Part shown: one piece after another, positions 53,505-62,841 of the stretch | Position numbering within the stretch: the stretch's first letter is position 1 | Layout: each line of letters starts with the position of its first letter | Origin: Sphingobium sp. | GTDB lineage: Bacteria; Pseudomonadota; Alphaproteobacteria; Sphingomonadales; Sphingomonadaceae | Assembly (NCBI GenBank): GCA_003248935.1 | Contig: QFQF01000001.1 | Span: 1-64,000, forward strand | Direction of reading: 5' to 3' | Length of the DNA: 64,000 nt | The notes under the pieces: generated by a model | Told to the model about the DNA's origin: nothing | Databases searched by the model: none | What the model saw: only the letters and a program-made list of their open reading frames with translations | Made by a program: the position numbers and the translations under genes

Positions 53505-54044
53505 GTGAACATCGATACTCTGATCGACGCAGTCATCCTGAGAGAAGGGGACTATAGCGACCACCCCGCCGACAAGGGTGGCCCGACGCGCTGGGGCATC
53601 ACGCAGGCGGTCGCTCGTGCAGAAGGCTATGACGGGGCGATGACCGCCCTGCCCCGCGATGTCGCGGCGCGCATCTATCGACGCCTGTACTGGGAAAAGC
53701 CGGGCTTCTGCTTCGTGGCGGAGATTGCCCCCTTCCTTGCCGCCGAGTTGTTCGACACCGGTGTGAACATGGGCACGGGGACGGCCGCCGGCTTCCTCCA
53801 GCGCGTGCTGAACGCCATGAACCGCGATCAGCGCGACTATCCTGACCTCAAGGTCGACAGGACGCTCGGTGCGAAGACGCTGTCCGCGCTCGCGGCATTC
53901 CTGAAGCTGCGCGGTGCTGTGGGGGAAACCGTCCTCCTCAAGGCGATGGATGCGCTCCAGGGCGAACGCTACATCGCACTGGCCGAGGCCCGGCCGGGAA
54001 ACGAAGCATTCCTTTACGGCTGGATCGCCAATCGCCTGGCGTAA
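53505..54044 (+). CDS. GH108 N-acetylmuramidase endolysin
   Basis: 179 aa cytoplasmic lysin that cuts peptidoglycan glycan strands. Catalytic region ILREGDYSDHPADKGGPTRWGIT with Glu14 (EGGY-type motif), then AAELFDTGVNMGTGTAAGFLQRVLN; the second half (about 90-175) fits the PG_binding_3 domain. GTG start with an AGGG SD. No signal peptide, so release depends on the holin 34 bp downstream. Such pairs exist in phages and as the lysis cassette of gene transfer agents (rcc00555/00556 in Rhodobacter capsulatus). Confidence 0.88.
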   Translation: MNIDTLIDAVILREGDYSDHPADKGGPTRWGITQAVARAEGYDGAMTALPRDVAARIYRRLYWEKPGFCFVAEIAPFLAAELFDTGVNMGTGTAAGFLQRVLNAMNRDQRDYPDLKVDRTLGAKTLSALAAFLKLRGAVGETVLLKAMDALQGERYIALAEARPGNEAFLYGWIANRLA

Positions 54045-54078
54045 CGCCCGCCCCCCTCATGCATTCAGGAGAACGGCC

Positions 54079-54492
54079 ATGTCTCTGCTCGAAGGCCTGA
54101 TCGGCCCGATCGCGAAGCTCGTCGACAAGATCATACCCGACCCGGAAGCAAGAGATCGCGCAAAGCTGGAACTGCTGAAGCTGGAGGGCAGCCAGGAGAT
54201 GGAGGCGCTCCGCACCCAGCTTTCGGCGATCATGGCGGAGGCGCAGTCGAGCGACCCGTGGACCAGTCGGGCCCGCCCCGCCTTCCTCTATGTCATGTAC
54301 GCCCTGCTGCTGTGGTCGATCCCCATGGGCCTGATCGCAGGCGCGCGGCCCGACATGGCGCAGGCGATCGCACACGGCATGAACGCGTATCTGGCGGGCA
54401 TACCGGAACCGCTCTACGCGCTCTTCGGCACCGGCTATCTCGGCTACACCGCCGCCCGCGCCTGGGGCAAGGCAAGGGGGCTGGAGCGCTAG
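54079..54492 (+). CDS. Holin (3TM family)
   Basis: 137 aa. An amphipathic charged N-terminal half (IAKLVDKIIPDPEARDRAKLELLKLEGSQEMEALRTQL), then WTSRARPAFLYVMYALLLWSIPMGLIAGA and a second hydrophobic stretch (PEPLYALFGTGYLGYTAARAWGKARG). This is the layout of the Holin_3TMs family. SD AGGAGA before the ATG; the frame open from 53914 lies in the endolysin gene. Forms the pore that lets the endolysin reach the wall. Confidence 0.85.
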   Translation: MSLLEGLIGPIAKLVDKIIPDPEARDRAKLELLKLEGSQEMEALRTQLSAIMAEAQSSDPWTSRARPAFLYVMYALLLWSIPMGLIAGARPDMAQAIAHGMNAYLAGIPEPLYALFGTGYLGYTAARAWGKARGLER

Positions 54493-54495
54493 GAC

Positions 54496-55926
54496 TTACT
54501 CGGCCGCGTCCGGCAGGGCGGCGGGCGCTGGCGCCTCCCCCTGCGGCTCGCGGGCCAGCGCGTCCACGGCATCGGCGGATTCGATCTCGCGAGAGCCGGT
54601 CTCGATATTGAGGTCGCGCAGCTTTCGCCCGGTGACCAGCACCCTGCTCTCGAAGCTGTTGACGAAGCTGTTATAGTTGGAAACCGCGCTGTTGAGGCCG
54701 GACCCCACCTTGCGCAGATGGCCCGAGGCGACGGCAAGACGCTCATACAGCTCCTTGCCGAGCGCGCCGATCTGCTGCGCCTCCTGCGCCAGCTTCTCCT
54801 GACGCCACACGCTCGCGACCGTCCGTGCGATGGCGACAAGGTTCGTCGGCGTCGCCAGCAGCACCCTCCGTTCGAATGCCCATTCCCACAGGCCCTCGTC
54901 CTGCTCCAGCGCAGCCGACAGGAAATGTTCGCCCGGGATATACATGACCACATAGTCCGCGGCCTTGCCGAAACGGGACCAGTAATCCTTCGCCCCCAGT
55001 TGCTGCGCGTGGAGACGGATGGACCCGGCATGTGCCTTCAGATGCGCGGCACGGCGTGCCTCGTCGACCTCTTCGGTCGCATCGAGATAGGCATTCAGCG
55101 AGCATTTGGCGTCGATGATCAATTCCCGCCCGCCCGGCAGGCTGACGATCACGTCCGGACGCAGCCGCCCGTCCTCCGTATCCACCGACACCTCCATGCG
55201 GAAGTCAGCGTGAGAACTCAGCCCGGCCTGTTCTAGGACGTTGCGCAACGACTGCTCACCCCAGCGCCCCCGCGCCTTCGGGCTGGATCGCAGGGCATTG
55301 ACCAGACGGGCGGTCTCATCGCGCACCTGTCCCTGCCCCGTCCGAACCTGGTCGACCGCCTCGCGCAGGGCAGCATAGCTGTCCACCCGTTCCTTCTCGA
55401 CCTTGCCGAGCCCCTCCTCGTAACGCTTGAGGGTCGTCTCGACGGGCTGGAGCAGGGTCTTCAACTGCGCCGTGGTCTTCTCATTGGCCTGATCGAACCG
55501 CTGGTCGGCGCGCTCCAGAAACGCCTTCTGCGCCTCGCCCAATATCTTGCCGCCGATCTCGCTGAACTGGGCCGACAACTGCTCGCGGGCCTCCTGTAAC
55601 TGGCGTATCTGCGCCTCGAACGCTTCGGTGCGGGCCTGCTGCTCGGAACGAAGGCCCGCCAGTTCACGCAGCGCCGCCTCCCGCTCGTCGCGCACGCCGT
55701 CCAGCGTCGCGGCGATCGTCAGTGCCTGTTCGGCCCGCTGCTGCTCGACCGCAAGATCGCGCAGGGCAGCATTGCGCTGTTCCGATGTGACCGACAGCCT
55801 CTCGACCAGCGCATCCTTTTCTGCGGCGAGGGGCAAAACGCTCCGACCTCGCATGAACCAGCCAAGGCCGAGCCCGAGAATGAGCGCGATGCCGGAGAGA
55901 AGCGGAATGAGGACGGAGGAGTCCAA
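54496..55926 (-). CDS. rmuC: DNA recombination protein RmuC
   Basis: 476 aa. N-terminal membrane helix (LIPLLSGIALILGLGLGWFM), a long coiled coil (about 40-215) and the RmuC nuclease-like domain (LVNALRSSPKARGRWGEQSLRNVLEQAGL, SLPGGRELIIDAKCSLNAYLDATEE, VVMYIPGEHFLSAALEQD). Limits recombination between short inverted repeats. The C-terminal 40 residues are variable. Convergent with the holin gene, 3 bp apart. Confidence 0.92.
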   Translation of the reverse strand: MDSSVLIPLLSGIALILGLGLGWFMRGRSVLPLAAEKDALVERLSVTSEQRNAALRDLAVEQQRAEQALTIAATLDGVRDEREAALRELAGLRSEQQARTEAFEAQIRQLQEAREQLSAQFSEIGGKILGEAQKAFLERADQRFDQANEKTTAQLKTLLQPVETTLKRYEEGLGKVEKERVDSYAALREAVDQVRTGQGQVRDETARLVNALRSSPKARGRWGEQSLRNVLEQAGLSSHADFRMEVSVDTEDGRLRPDVIVSLPGGRELIIDAKCSLNAYLDATEEVDEARRAAHLKAHAGSIRLHAQQLGAKDYWSRFGKAADYVVMYIPGEHFLSAALEQDEGLWEWAFERRVLLATPTNLVAIARTVASVWRQEKLAQEAQQIGALGKELYERLAVASGHLRKVGSGLNSAVSNYNSFVNSFESRVLVTGRKLRDLNIETGSREIESADAVDALAREPQGEAPAPAALPDAAE

Positions 55927-56021
55927 GAGCGGCCCTTTGCGAAAACAGAACGAAAAGGGAACCTAGAGCGCCGCAACGCTGTTGGCAATCGTTGCTCTCG
56001 CCGAAGCATGCGCGCCGGACA

Positions 56022-56051
56022 TGAAAACACCGCCAACCGACGGCTGGCGGT
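56022..56051 (-). terminator. Intrinsic terminator of def
   Basis: On the minus strand ACCGCCA pairs with TGGCGGT (7 bp) with an inner CCG/CGG stem, followed by GTTTTC. It begins 29 bp beyond the def stop. Confidence 0.65.
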
Positions 56052-56079
56052 GCATCAATCCTGCGGCCGGCAATCCGCG

Positions 56080-56604
56080 TCAGGCCGCCTTGCGCGCCTT
56101 GGTCAGCTTCTTGAGCAGCATATCCCGCTTGAGGCGGGAAAGATGATCGATGAACAATATGCCTTCCAGATGATCCATCTCATGCTGGAGGCAGGTGGCG
56201 AGCAGGCCGGTCAGTTCCTCCTCACGAATGCGACCGTCCCGGTCCATCCAGTTGGCGCGTATCCGCGCGGGCCGCTCCACCTCGGCATATTGCTCGGGAA
56301 CCGACAGGCATCCCTCATTGTAGACCGACAGGTCGTCGGAGCCTTCGAGGATGCGGGGGTTGATGAAGACCATCGGCTTCTTGACCGGCTCACCTTCCTC
56401 TTCCTCCGGTTCCTGGAGGTCGATGACGAGCAGGCGCTTGGGCACGCCGACCTGGATCGCCGCAAGGCCGATGCCCGGCGCATCATACATCGTATCGAAC
56501 ATGTCGTCGATCAGCCGCTGGAGATCGTCGTCAATGCTCTCGACGGGCGTGGAGATGGTCCGCAGCCGGGGGTCCGGCGTCTCAAGGATCGGAAGAATAG
56601 CCAT
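56080..56604 (-). CDS. def: Peptide deformylase
   Basis: Removes the formyl group from nascent proteins. 174 aa with all three motifs: GIGLAAIQVG, EGCLSVP (Cys metal ligand) and QHEMDHLEG (two His ligands and the catalytic Glu). Partner of the formyltransferase fmt, which is divergent 0.75 kb away. Immediately downstream of recR on the same strand. Confidence 0.95.
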   Translation of the reverse strand: MAILPILETPDPRLRTISTPVESIDDDLQRLIDDMFDTMYDAPGIGLAAIQVGVPKRLLVIDLQEPEEEEGEPVKKPMVFINPRILEGSDDLSVYNEGCLSVPEQYAEVERPARIRANWMDRDGRIREEELTGLLATCLQHEMDHLEGILFIDHLSRLKRDMLLKKLTKARKAA

Positions 56605-56703
56605 ATCAGGCGGAAAATATGAGAGTTGCCGGGGAATATCAAGCGGCGGGATCGCGCTTTGTTCCTGTCATGCTGATCGATTTTCTTTGCCGGCCCATAC
56701 CCG

Positions 56704-57303
56704 TCAGCTGAGCGGGCGCCGCGCGCGCAACGCCTGGGCCAGCGTGCCCTCGTCCATACAGTCCAGTTCCCCGCCGACCGGCAGGCCGTGGGCAAGCTGC
56801 GTCAGGCGAACCGGAAAGCTTTCGAGCCGCTCGGCGATATAATGCGCCGTCGTCTGCCCCTCCAGGGTCGCGTTCATCGCCAGCACGACCTCATCCACGC
56901 CGCCCGCCGCCACCCGCCCGATCAGCGAATCGATGGCCAGATCCTCCGGCCGCACGCCGTCCAGCGCAGACAGGCGGCCACCGAGTACATGGAAGCGTCC
57001 GGGGAACAGCCGCGCCTTGTCCAGAGCCCACAGGTCGGCGACATCCTCCACCACGCACAATGCCCGCGCGTCGCGGCGGGGATCGGTGCAGATGGCGCAG
57101 GGATCGACCGTGTCGACATTCCCACAGATGTGACAGGTGGACAGCCGTTCGCTGACCGCCTCCAGCGCATGCAACAACGGCTCGAGCGCCGCCTCCCGCC
57201 GTTTCAGCAGGTGAAGAACCGCACGCCTTGCCGATCGCGGCCCCAGACCGGGCAACCGGGAAAGCGCCTGCGTCAGCGCATCGATTTCGGGAGAGGCCAT
57301 CAC
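56704..57303 (-). CDS. recR: Recombination protein RecR
   Basis: 199 aa; helix-hairpin-helix N-terminus (ALSRLPGLGPRSARRAVLHLL), C4 zinc finger (CHICGNVDTVDPCAIC) and Toprim domain (LCVVEDVADLWALDKA, VVLAMNATLEGQTTAHYIAERL). Works with RecO/RecF in gap repair. Divergent from fmt with a 51-bp shared promoter region. A frame of dnaX, a common neighbour, is not within reach. Confidence 0.95.
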   Translation of the reverse strand: MMASPEIDALTQALSRLPGLGPRSARRAVLHLLKRREAALEPLLHALEAVSERLSTCHICGNVDTVDPCAICTDPRRDARALCVVEDVADLWALDKARLFPGRFHVLGGRLSALDGVRPEDLAIDSLIGRVAAGGVDEVVLAMNATLEGQTTAHYIAERLESFPVRLTQLAHGLPVGGELDCMDEGTLAQALRARRPLS

Positions 57304-57354
57304 TCGTCACATAGGGGCTTGCGCTATCGCCCTGCAAGGTCTTGAGAGAGGGGC

Positions 57355-58287
57355 ATGCGGATCATCTACATGGGGACGCCGGACTTCGCGGTGCCGGCGC
57401 TGGAGCTACTGGCGAAGGCGGGTCATGCCATCGTCGCCGTGTACAGCCAGCCGCCGCGACCGGCTGGACGCGGCAAGGGCCTGCGCCCCTCGCCCGTTCA
57501 TGAAGCGGCGCTGGCGATGGGCATTGCCGTGCACACGCCGGTTACGCTGAAGGACGCAGAGGTGCAGGCGACATTCGCGGCGTATGACGCCGATGTCGCG
57601 GTCGTCGCCGCCTATGGCCTGATCCTGCCGATGCCGGTCCTGTCGGCGCCCCGGCACGGATGCCTCAACATCCATGCCTCGCTGCTCCCCCGCTGGCGCG
57701 GTGCGGCGCCCATCCAGCGGGCGCTGCTGGCCGGCGACAATGTGACCGGCATCACCATCATGGATATGGAGGCTGGCCTCGACACCGGAGCCATGCGCGC
57801 CAAGCATGTGACGCCGACGGAAGCGAAGACCGCGGGCACGCTGACCGCCGAGCTTGCGCAGGCAGGCGGCGAACTGATGGTCGAGGTTCTGGAAGCGCTC
57901 GACCAGTATCCGCCGGTGCCGCAACCCGAAGAGGGCGTCACCTATGCGTCGAAGATCGACAAGAGCGAGGCGCGGATCGACTTCATGCGCGAAGCCCATC
58001 AGGTCGAGCGGCAGGTTCGCGCCTTCAACCCGGCGCCTGGCGCCTTCTTCACCTATGGTGGCGAACGCTTCCGCGTGCTGGCCGCCCATTGCGAGGAAGC
58101 GAGCGGCCCGGCCGGGCAGTTCCTCGACGACAGCCTGCTCATCGCCTGCGGCCGCCATTCGATCCGCCCGACGCTGATCCAGCGCGCGGGGAAGGCAGCG
58201 ATGAGCGCGGGCGAATTACTGCGCGGGTTCGAGATGCCGGCGGGATCACGGGTCGACGCCGACGGCCCGGTCGCATCGAGCGCCTGA
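57355..58287 (+). CDS. fmt: Methionyl-tRNA formyltransferase
   Basis: 310 aa. Formyl-transfer domain MGTPDFAVPALELLAKAGHAIVAVYSQPPRPAGRGK, with the SLLPRWRGAAPIQRALLAGD active-site region and GITIMDMEAGLDTGAM; C-terminal tRNA-binding domain from about 205. SD GAGAGG before the ATG. One base separates its stop from the truA start, so the two are coupled. Confidence 0.95.
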   Translation: MRIIYMGTPDFAVPALELLAKAGHAIVAVYSQPPRPAGRGKGLRPSPVHEAALAMGIAVHTPVTLKDAEVQATFAAYDADVAVVAAYGLILPMPVLSAPRHGCLNIHASLLPRWRGAAPIQRALLAGDNVTGITIMDMEAGLDTGAMRAKHVTPTEAKTAGTLTAELAQAGGELMVEVLEALDQYPPVPQPEEGVTYASKIDKSEARIDFMREAHQVERQVRAFNPAPGAFFTYGGERFRVLAAHCEEASGPAGQFLDDSLLIACGRHSIRPTLIQRAGKAAMSAGELLRGFEMPAGSRVDADGPVASSA

Positions 58288-58288
58288 A

Positions 58289-59035
58289 ATGGCCCGCTAC
58301 GCCTTCACCGTCGAATTTGACGGCCGTCCATTCATGGGATGGCAGAGACAGGCGCACGGTCCCTCTGTCCAACAGGCGATAGAGGAGGCGATAACGGCCG
58401 TGACGGGCGAGGTGGTGGCAATCCACGCCGCCGGCCGTACGGACGCGGGCGTCCACGGCCTCGCCATGCGCGCCCATGCGAACATCGAAAAGCCGATCGC
58501 CCCCTTTCGCCTGATGGAAGCGCTGAACGCACGGCTGCGTCCTGCGCCGGTCGCCATTATCGCCTGCCAGACGGTGGCGGACGACTGGCATGCCCGCTTT
58601 TCCTGCACCGGCCGGTCCTATGAATATCGGATCGTCAACCGCCGCGCGCCGCTGACGACACAGGCCGGGCTCGCATGGCGCGTCATACCGCCGCTCGATG
58701 CCGACGCGATGCACCGTGCGGCGCAATGCCTCGTCGGATTCCATGACTTCACGACGTTCCGGTCCGCGCATTGCCAGTCGGCCAGCCCGGTCAAGACGCT
58801 GGAACGGCTCGATGTAATCCGGCAGGGCGAGCATGTGTTCGTCCACGCTGCCGCCCGCTCCTTCCTTCACCACCAGGTGCGATCGATGGTCGGCTGCCTG
58901 GCCCTCGTCGGTCAGGGCAAATGGACGGTTGGCGACATGAGCGGAGCGCTGCACGCGCGTGACCGGGCAGCGCTCGGCCTGAACGCACCGCCGGACGGAC
59001 TGTTCTTCGTAGGCGCCCGCTACCCGGACGCATGA
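58289..59035 (+). CDS. truA: tRNA pseudouridine synthase A
   Basis: Makes pseudouridine at positions 38-40 of tRNA anticodon stems. 248 aa; VEFDGRPFMGWQRQ, catalytic Asp in GRTDAGVHG, RSYEYRIVNRRAP, HDFTTFRSAHCQS and SFLHHQVRSMVG are all present. Follows fmt in the same operon. Confidence 0.95.
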   Translation: MARYAFTVEFDGRPFMGWQRQAHGPSVQQAIEEAITAVTGEVVAIHAAGRTDAGVHGLAMRAHANIEKPIAPFRLMEALNARLRPAPVAIIACQTVADDWHARFSCTGRSYEYRIVNRRAPLTTQAGLAWRVIPPLDADAMHRAAQCLVGFHDFTTFRSAHCQSASPVKTLERLDVIRQGEHVFVHAAARSFLHHQVRSMVGCLALVGQGKWTVGDMSGALHARDRAALGLNAPPDGLFFVGARYPDA

Positions 59036-59366
59036 AAGGCGGAAAAGGACCAGTATAGAAAAGAGGATGGGGGGAGAGCGCGTAATAACGCGGCTCGATC
59101 CCCCCGTGCGGCAGCCTCGCCATGCCGGTCTTTCCGGCGGCACCGCTCCTCAAATATTATTATTCGGCGCGGCAGCAGCGCACCCCCTTTAGCTGAGTCG
59201 CGGGCCAAAAAAAAGGCCGATCACAAGGACCGGCCGAAAAGTTTTTAGGAGAGGATGCCTGAAAGGCCTGCTCTCTTTGCGGTAACGTTCTCATTGCTGC
59301 AATTGCGAAAGTGATTGTGACGGTTGCATGAAACGCAACCATAGTTTCACATCGGCAATGACGATG
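59036..59366. other. 331-bp intergenic region between truA and the exosortase locus
   Basis: No gene. It holds the convergent ends of truA and the amidotransferase operon: one terminator at 59207-59235 and a second hairpin GGTTGC-ATGAAAC-GCAACC at 59322-59340, just beyond the amidotransferase stop. The remaining sequence is low in coding character. Confidence 0.6.
59207..59235 (-). terminator. Intrinsic terminator of the exosortase/amidotransferase operon
   Basis: On the minus strand GGCCG and CGGCC arms with an 11-nt loop are followed by eight T (59214 down to 59207). Plus-strand reading is followed by AAAAGTTTTT, so it may also stop truA transcripts. Confidence 0.7.
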
Positions 59367-61265
59367 TCAGGAAAGCCCGAAAATCCGGGCCAAAGCGCGA
59401 TCCAGCATCAGCAATTGCCATAGCAGGCGCCCGTTGTCCGATGCGCCGGACCGATGGTCGCTCGCCACTTTCGACAGGGTTTGGCCGTTGAACCAGCCGC
59501 TGCGCAGCAAGGCCGAACCGGAGGCGATTCGTCCCGCCTCTTCGGCCAGCGCACCCCGAAACCAGTCGCTGAGCGGCGTTACGAAGCCCATTTTGGGACG
59601 ATAGAGGATATCCTGCGGCAAATAGGCCTCCATCGCCCGCTTCAGAATATACTTGCCGCTGTTGCCGTGTATCCGTTGCGATACGGGCAACCGGCCGGCG
59701 AACTCCATCAGTCGGTGGTCGAGCAGGGGCTCGCGCGCCTCCAGCCCGACCGCCATGCTCATGCGGTCGGTCTTGGTCAGGATATCCCCCGGCAGCCAGA
59801 TGGTCATGTCGGCATATTGCGCGCGATCGAGCGGCTCACGCGCGGGTGCCTCGCGCATCGCCCGCACATAGCGATCCTCCGCCCGGTGTCCGCCAAGGGC
59901 TGCTTTCATCGCATCGGTATACAGGCGTGCACGCATCGCCGACGGCGTCACGCCGACCGACGCCGCATAGGCCTCCGCCCCGTCCTGCCCCAGCCCCATC
60001 AGCGTCGACTTGGCACGCAAATAGCGCGGCGCCCAGTCGGCCTTGGGGTACCAGCGGCCCAGCGTTCCGAACACCGGCATCCGCACGGCATCCGGGATGA
60101 AACGGCGGACCCGCTCCTCGCGATGCTGGAACAGGTGCCTGCGGTAACCCGCGAATGCCTCGTCGGCGCCATCGCCGGACAGCGCCACCGTCACCTGCTC
60201 CCGCGCCAGTTCGCACACCCGGTATGTGGGGAGCGCCGACGCATCGGCGAACGGCTCGTCAAAATGATGGGCGAGCGTGTCGATCAGGCTGAAATCATCG
60301 GGTGAGACGATCCGCGTCCGGTGGTCAGTGGCGAACCGGCGCGCGATCCGGTCGGCATAAGCCGTCTCGTCGAGGGAAGCGACGTCAAAGCCGATCGTGC
60401 AGGTCTTGACCGCGCGCGGGCTCGCCTCCGCCATCAGGGCCACGACGCTGCTGCTGTCTACGCCGCCGGACAGGAACGCGCCCAGCGGGACGTCCGCGAC
60501 CATGCGGGCGCGCACCGACGCGCGCATCAGGGCCGTCAGCTCTTCCTGAAGCGCCGGCGCCTTCGCACTGGTGCGATCGGCAAAGCTCAGCTGCCAGTAG
60601 CGTTGCGGCGCGGGCACGGGCCGACCACGTGCGAGCCGCAACGTCTCCCCTGCCCCCAGCTTCCTTACGCCCGCAACGAAACAGGCGTCGTCGGGCACAT
60701 AGCCATAGGCCATATAGTCCTCGACCGCCGTCACATCGGGTTCGCGCCGCAGCAGCGGATGGGCGAGCAGGCCCTTCAGTTCCGATGCGAACAGCAGGCT
60801 GCCGTCGGACACCTGCCCATAATAAAGCGGCTTCACGCCCAGCCGGTCGCGTACCAGCCAGAGCGACTGCGCACGCTGATCATACAGGGCGAAGGCGAAC
60901 ATGCCGTCGAAGCGGCGAACGCACTCCTCGCCCCACTGACGATAGCCATGCAGGATCACCTCCGTGTCGCTGCCGGTGCGGAAGCGATGCCCCTTCCCCT
61001 CCAGCTCCCGGCGAACCTCGGCGAAATTATAGATTTCACCGTTGAAGGCGACGGCCAGATCCTGCTCCGGGGTCAGCATCGGCTGCGCCCCGCCTGCAAG
61101 GTCGATGATCGACAGGCGGCGATGTCCCAGGCCGACGCCCGGCGCAGTCCATACGCCCGATCCGTCCGGCCCACGGTGAGCGATCGCGTCGGTCATCAGC
61201 GCGACCCGCGCGGGATCGACGGGCTTTGCCGTTTCCAGATGAAAGATGCCCGCTATGCCGCACAT
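59367..61265 (-). CDS. XrtA/PEP-CTERM system amidotransferase (asparagine synthase-like)
   Basis: 632 aa. Class II glutaminase with N-terminal Cys2 (MCGIAGIFHL), GPDGSG, FNGEIYNF and SDTEVILHGY; synthetase domain with the PP-loop FLSGGVDSSSVVALM and SGDGADEAFAGYRR. Length and position next to exosortase A place it in the PEP-CTERM-associated subgroup rather than in housekeeping AsnB. It probably amidates a sugar or peptide unit of the exopolysaccharide made by this locus. Starts 43 bp after the exosortase stop. Confidence 0.88.
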   Translation of the reverse strand: MCGIAGIFHLETAKPVDPARVALMTDAIAHRGPDGSGVWTAPGVGLGHRRLSIIDLAGGAQPMLTPEQDLAVAFNGEIYNFAEVRRELEGKGHRFRTGSDTEVILHGYRQWGEECVRRFDGMFAFALYDQRAQSLWLVRDRLGVKPLYYGQVSDGSLLFASELKGLLAHPLLRREPDVTAVEDYMAYGYVPDDACFVAGVRKLGAGETLRLARGRPVPAPQRYWQLSFADRTSAKAPALQEELTALMRASVRARMVADVPLGAFLSGGVDSSSVVALMAEASPRAVKTCTIGFDVASLDETAYADRIARRFATDHRTRIVSPDDFSLIDTLAHHFDEPFADASALPTYRVCELAREQVTVALSGDGADEAFAGYRRHLFQHREERVRRFIPDAVRMPVFGTLGRWYPKADWAPRYLRAKSTLMGLGQDGAEAYAASVGVTPSAMRARLYTDAMKAALGGHRAEDRYVRAMREAPAREPLDRAQYADMTIWLPGDILTKTDRMSMAVGLEAREPLLDHRLMEFAGRLPVSQRIHGNSGKYILKRAMEAYLPQDILYRPKMGFVTPLSDWFRGALAEEAGRIASGSALLRSGWFNGQTLSKVASDHRSGASDNGRLLWQLLMLDRALARIFGLS

Positions 61266-61308
61266 GGATGCGCTGTCTCTAGTGGCATTTGCGCGCGGGC
61301 GGAATGCC

Positions 61309-62841
61309 CTATTCGATGCCGGCGCTGCGGTCCGCCAATACGCGTACCGGTCCCATGGCCGTCAGGAAGGCCCCGATCGCGGCATCGGCCGGTGCGCCGT
61401 CCCGTTGCTCGGCCGAAACGAGGATGGCCACGGCACGCTGATCCGTGCCCAGCAGGCGCGATTTCAGCGTTTCCAGCTTCACCCGCGTCGAACGTCCGGT
61501 GACGATGCAGCCCAGAGAGTAGAAGGTGACGACATGCCGCACCACCGGCCTGGGCGCGGTGATCTGCTCGCCGAGACCGTCAGCGGGCGCCGCCGCTGGA
61601 GAGGACCAGGCCCAGCCACCGTCGGGATCGACGGCCCCCTGCCCGAAGCCGACTAGTTCCCGCCCCTCTTCCTGCCGGTCGAACACGGCAATGGCGAGAT
61701 CGACGACATGCCCTTGCGCGTCGCGATAGCGCCCCTGCACCTGACTGTCGGCACCATCGAAGCGCGGCCGCCACGGATAGGCTTGCGGCGCAGGCTCGAC
61801 CGACCATCCGGCGACCGAGGGCAGTGCAACATGCGCCGGCACCGGCACGGCGCGCGCGGCAGTGGCGGCCGACCAGAACGGCGCGAGAGCGATCAATGCA
61901 GCGGTGGCGGCAGCAACATAGGCGGTGCGTCCGGTTCCCTGGATCGGCCTCCGGCCAAGCGTCACGGGATCGAACCAGGGGTCGCCCGGACGCCGGTCGA
62001 AAAACGGCCATGCGATCGCCATCGTCACGATCATCACCAGCGCGAAGAACAGCCAGCCGTAGACGACATGATCGAAACCCACGGCCGCATCGATGGTGGT
62101 AAGGTGCGCGACATAGATGGTCGCGAACGCACGGATGCCGTTCGCGATCACCGACAGGGCCAGCGCGCCCGCCAGAAACGCGATCCGCCGCGACCATGTG
62201 CGAAAGCAGAGATTACAGACGAGCGCGCCATAGGCCGTCATAGCGATCAGGAACTTCGCGCCTGAACAGGCCTCCGCCACCTCGAAATAGCCGGTGGGGG
62301 TCGAAATGAAGATGCCGTCGAGATGCGCCGGTACGGCCGTCACATCCAGCATCACCGTCGCGAGGCGCGCCGTCAGCAACTGGAGTTGCGGCACCACTTC
62401 CTCTCCGAAGGGAATGAGGAAGACGGCATAGAACAACGGAAAGGCGAGCGCCCGTGCAATCACCGGCCCCAACAGGGCGACGACGCTTCCCTGCAGCATG
62501 ACGACCAGCCCCGCATGACGGAACAGGGCAACGCCAGCCGCCTCGCCCAGCAGCCAGCAAAGGGCACCCGCGCCGACCCAGGCAAGGCCGGGCCACCACG
62601 CCGTTGGCGCAAGCTGCCGAAGGCCAGGCATCCTTTGCTGCACCAGCCAGCCGATCAGCAGCGGCACGAACAGGCAATGCCCATAGGTGGACGCCGTCCA
62701 CCAGATGCGGATCATGTCACCCACGTCCCGCGCGAACAGGAGCAGGATGGCGAGGGAAACCATGGCGAGCGCAGACAGATGCGTACGCCACTGGCCGAAC
62801 GCTCCCGTCCGTCCGTTCCAGGGCAGGACCACGCCCATCAT
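61309..62841 (-). CDS. xrtA: Exosortase A fused to an EpsI-type domain
   Basis: 510 aa. Residues about 1-290 form the multi-spanning exosortase with the catalytic Cys192 (AEACSGAKFL), Arg237 (ANGIRAFATIY) and His258 (FDHVVYGWLFF). Residues about 330-505 (VPVPAHVALPSVAGWSV to the end) are the EpsI/DUF3485 domain, often a separate gene elsewhere. Cleaves and anchors PEP-CTERM proteins at the cell surface during exopolysaccharide export. Overlaps the glycosyltransferase stop by 4 bp (ATGA). No PEP-CTERM target lies within the window. Confidence 0.9.
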   Translation of the reverse strand: MMGVVLPWNGRTGAFGQWRTHLSALAMVSLAILLLFARDVGDMIRIWWTASTYGHCLFVPLLIGWLVQQRMPGLRQLAPTAWWPGLAWVGAGALCWLLGEAAGVALFRHAGLVVMLQGSVVALLGPVIARALAFPLFYAVFLIPFGEEVVPQLQLLTARLATVMLDVTAVPAHLDGIFISTPTGYFEVAEACSGAKFLIAMTAYGALVCNLCFRTWSRRIAFLAGALALSVIANGIRAFATIYVAHLTTIDAAVGFDHVVYGWLFFALVMIVTMAIAWPFFDRRPGDPWFDPVTLGRRPIQGTGRTAYVAAATAALIALAPFWSAATAARAVPVPAHVALPSVAGWSVEPAPQAYPWRPRFDGADSQVQGRYRDAQGHVVDLAIAVFDRQEEGRELVGFGQGAVDPDGGWAWSSPAAAPADGLGEQITAPRPVVRHVVTFYSLGCIVTGRSTRVKLETLKSRLLGTDQRAVAILVSAEQRDGAPADAAIGAFLTAMGPVRVLADRSAGIE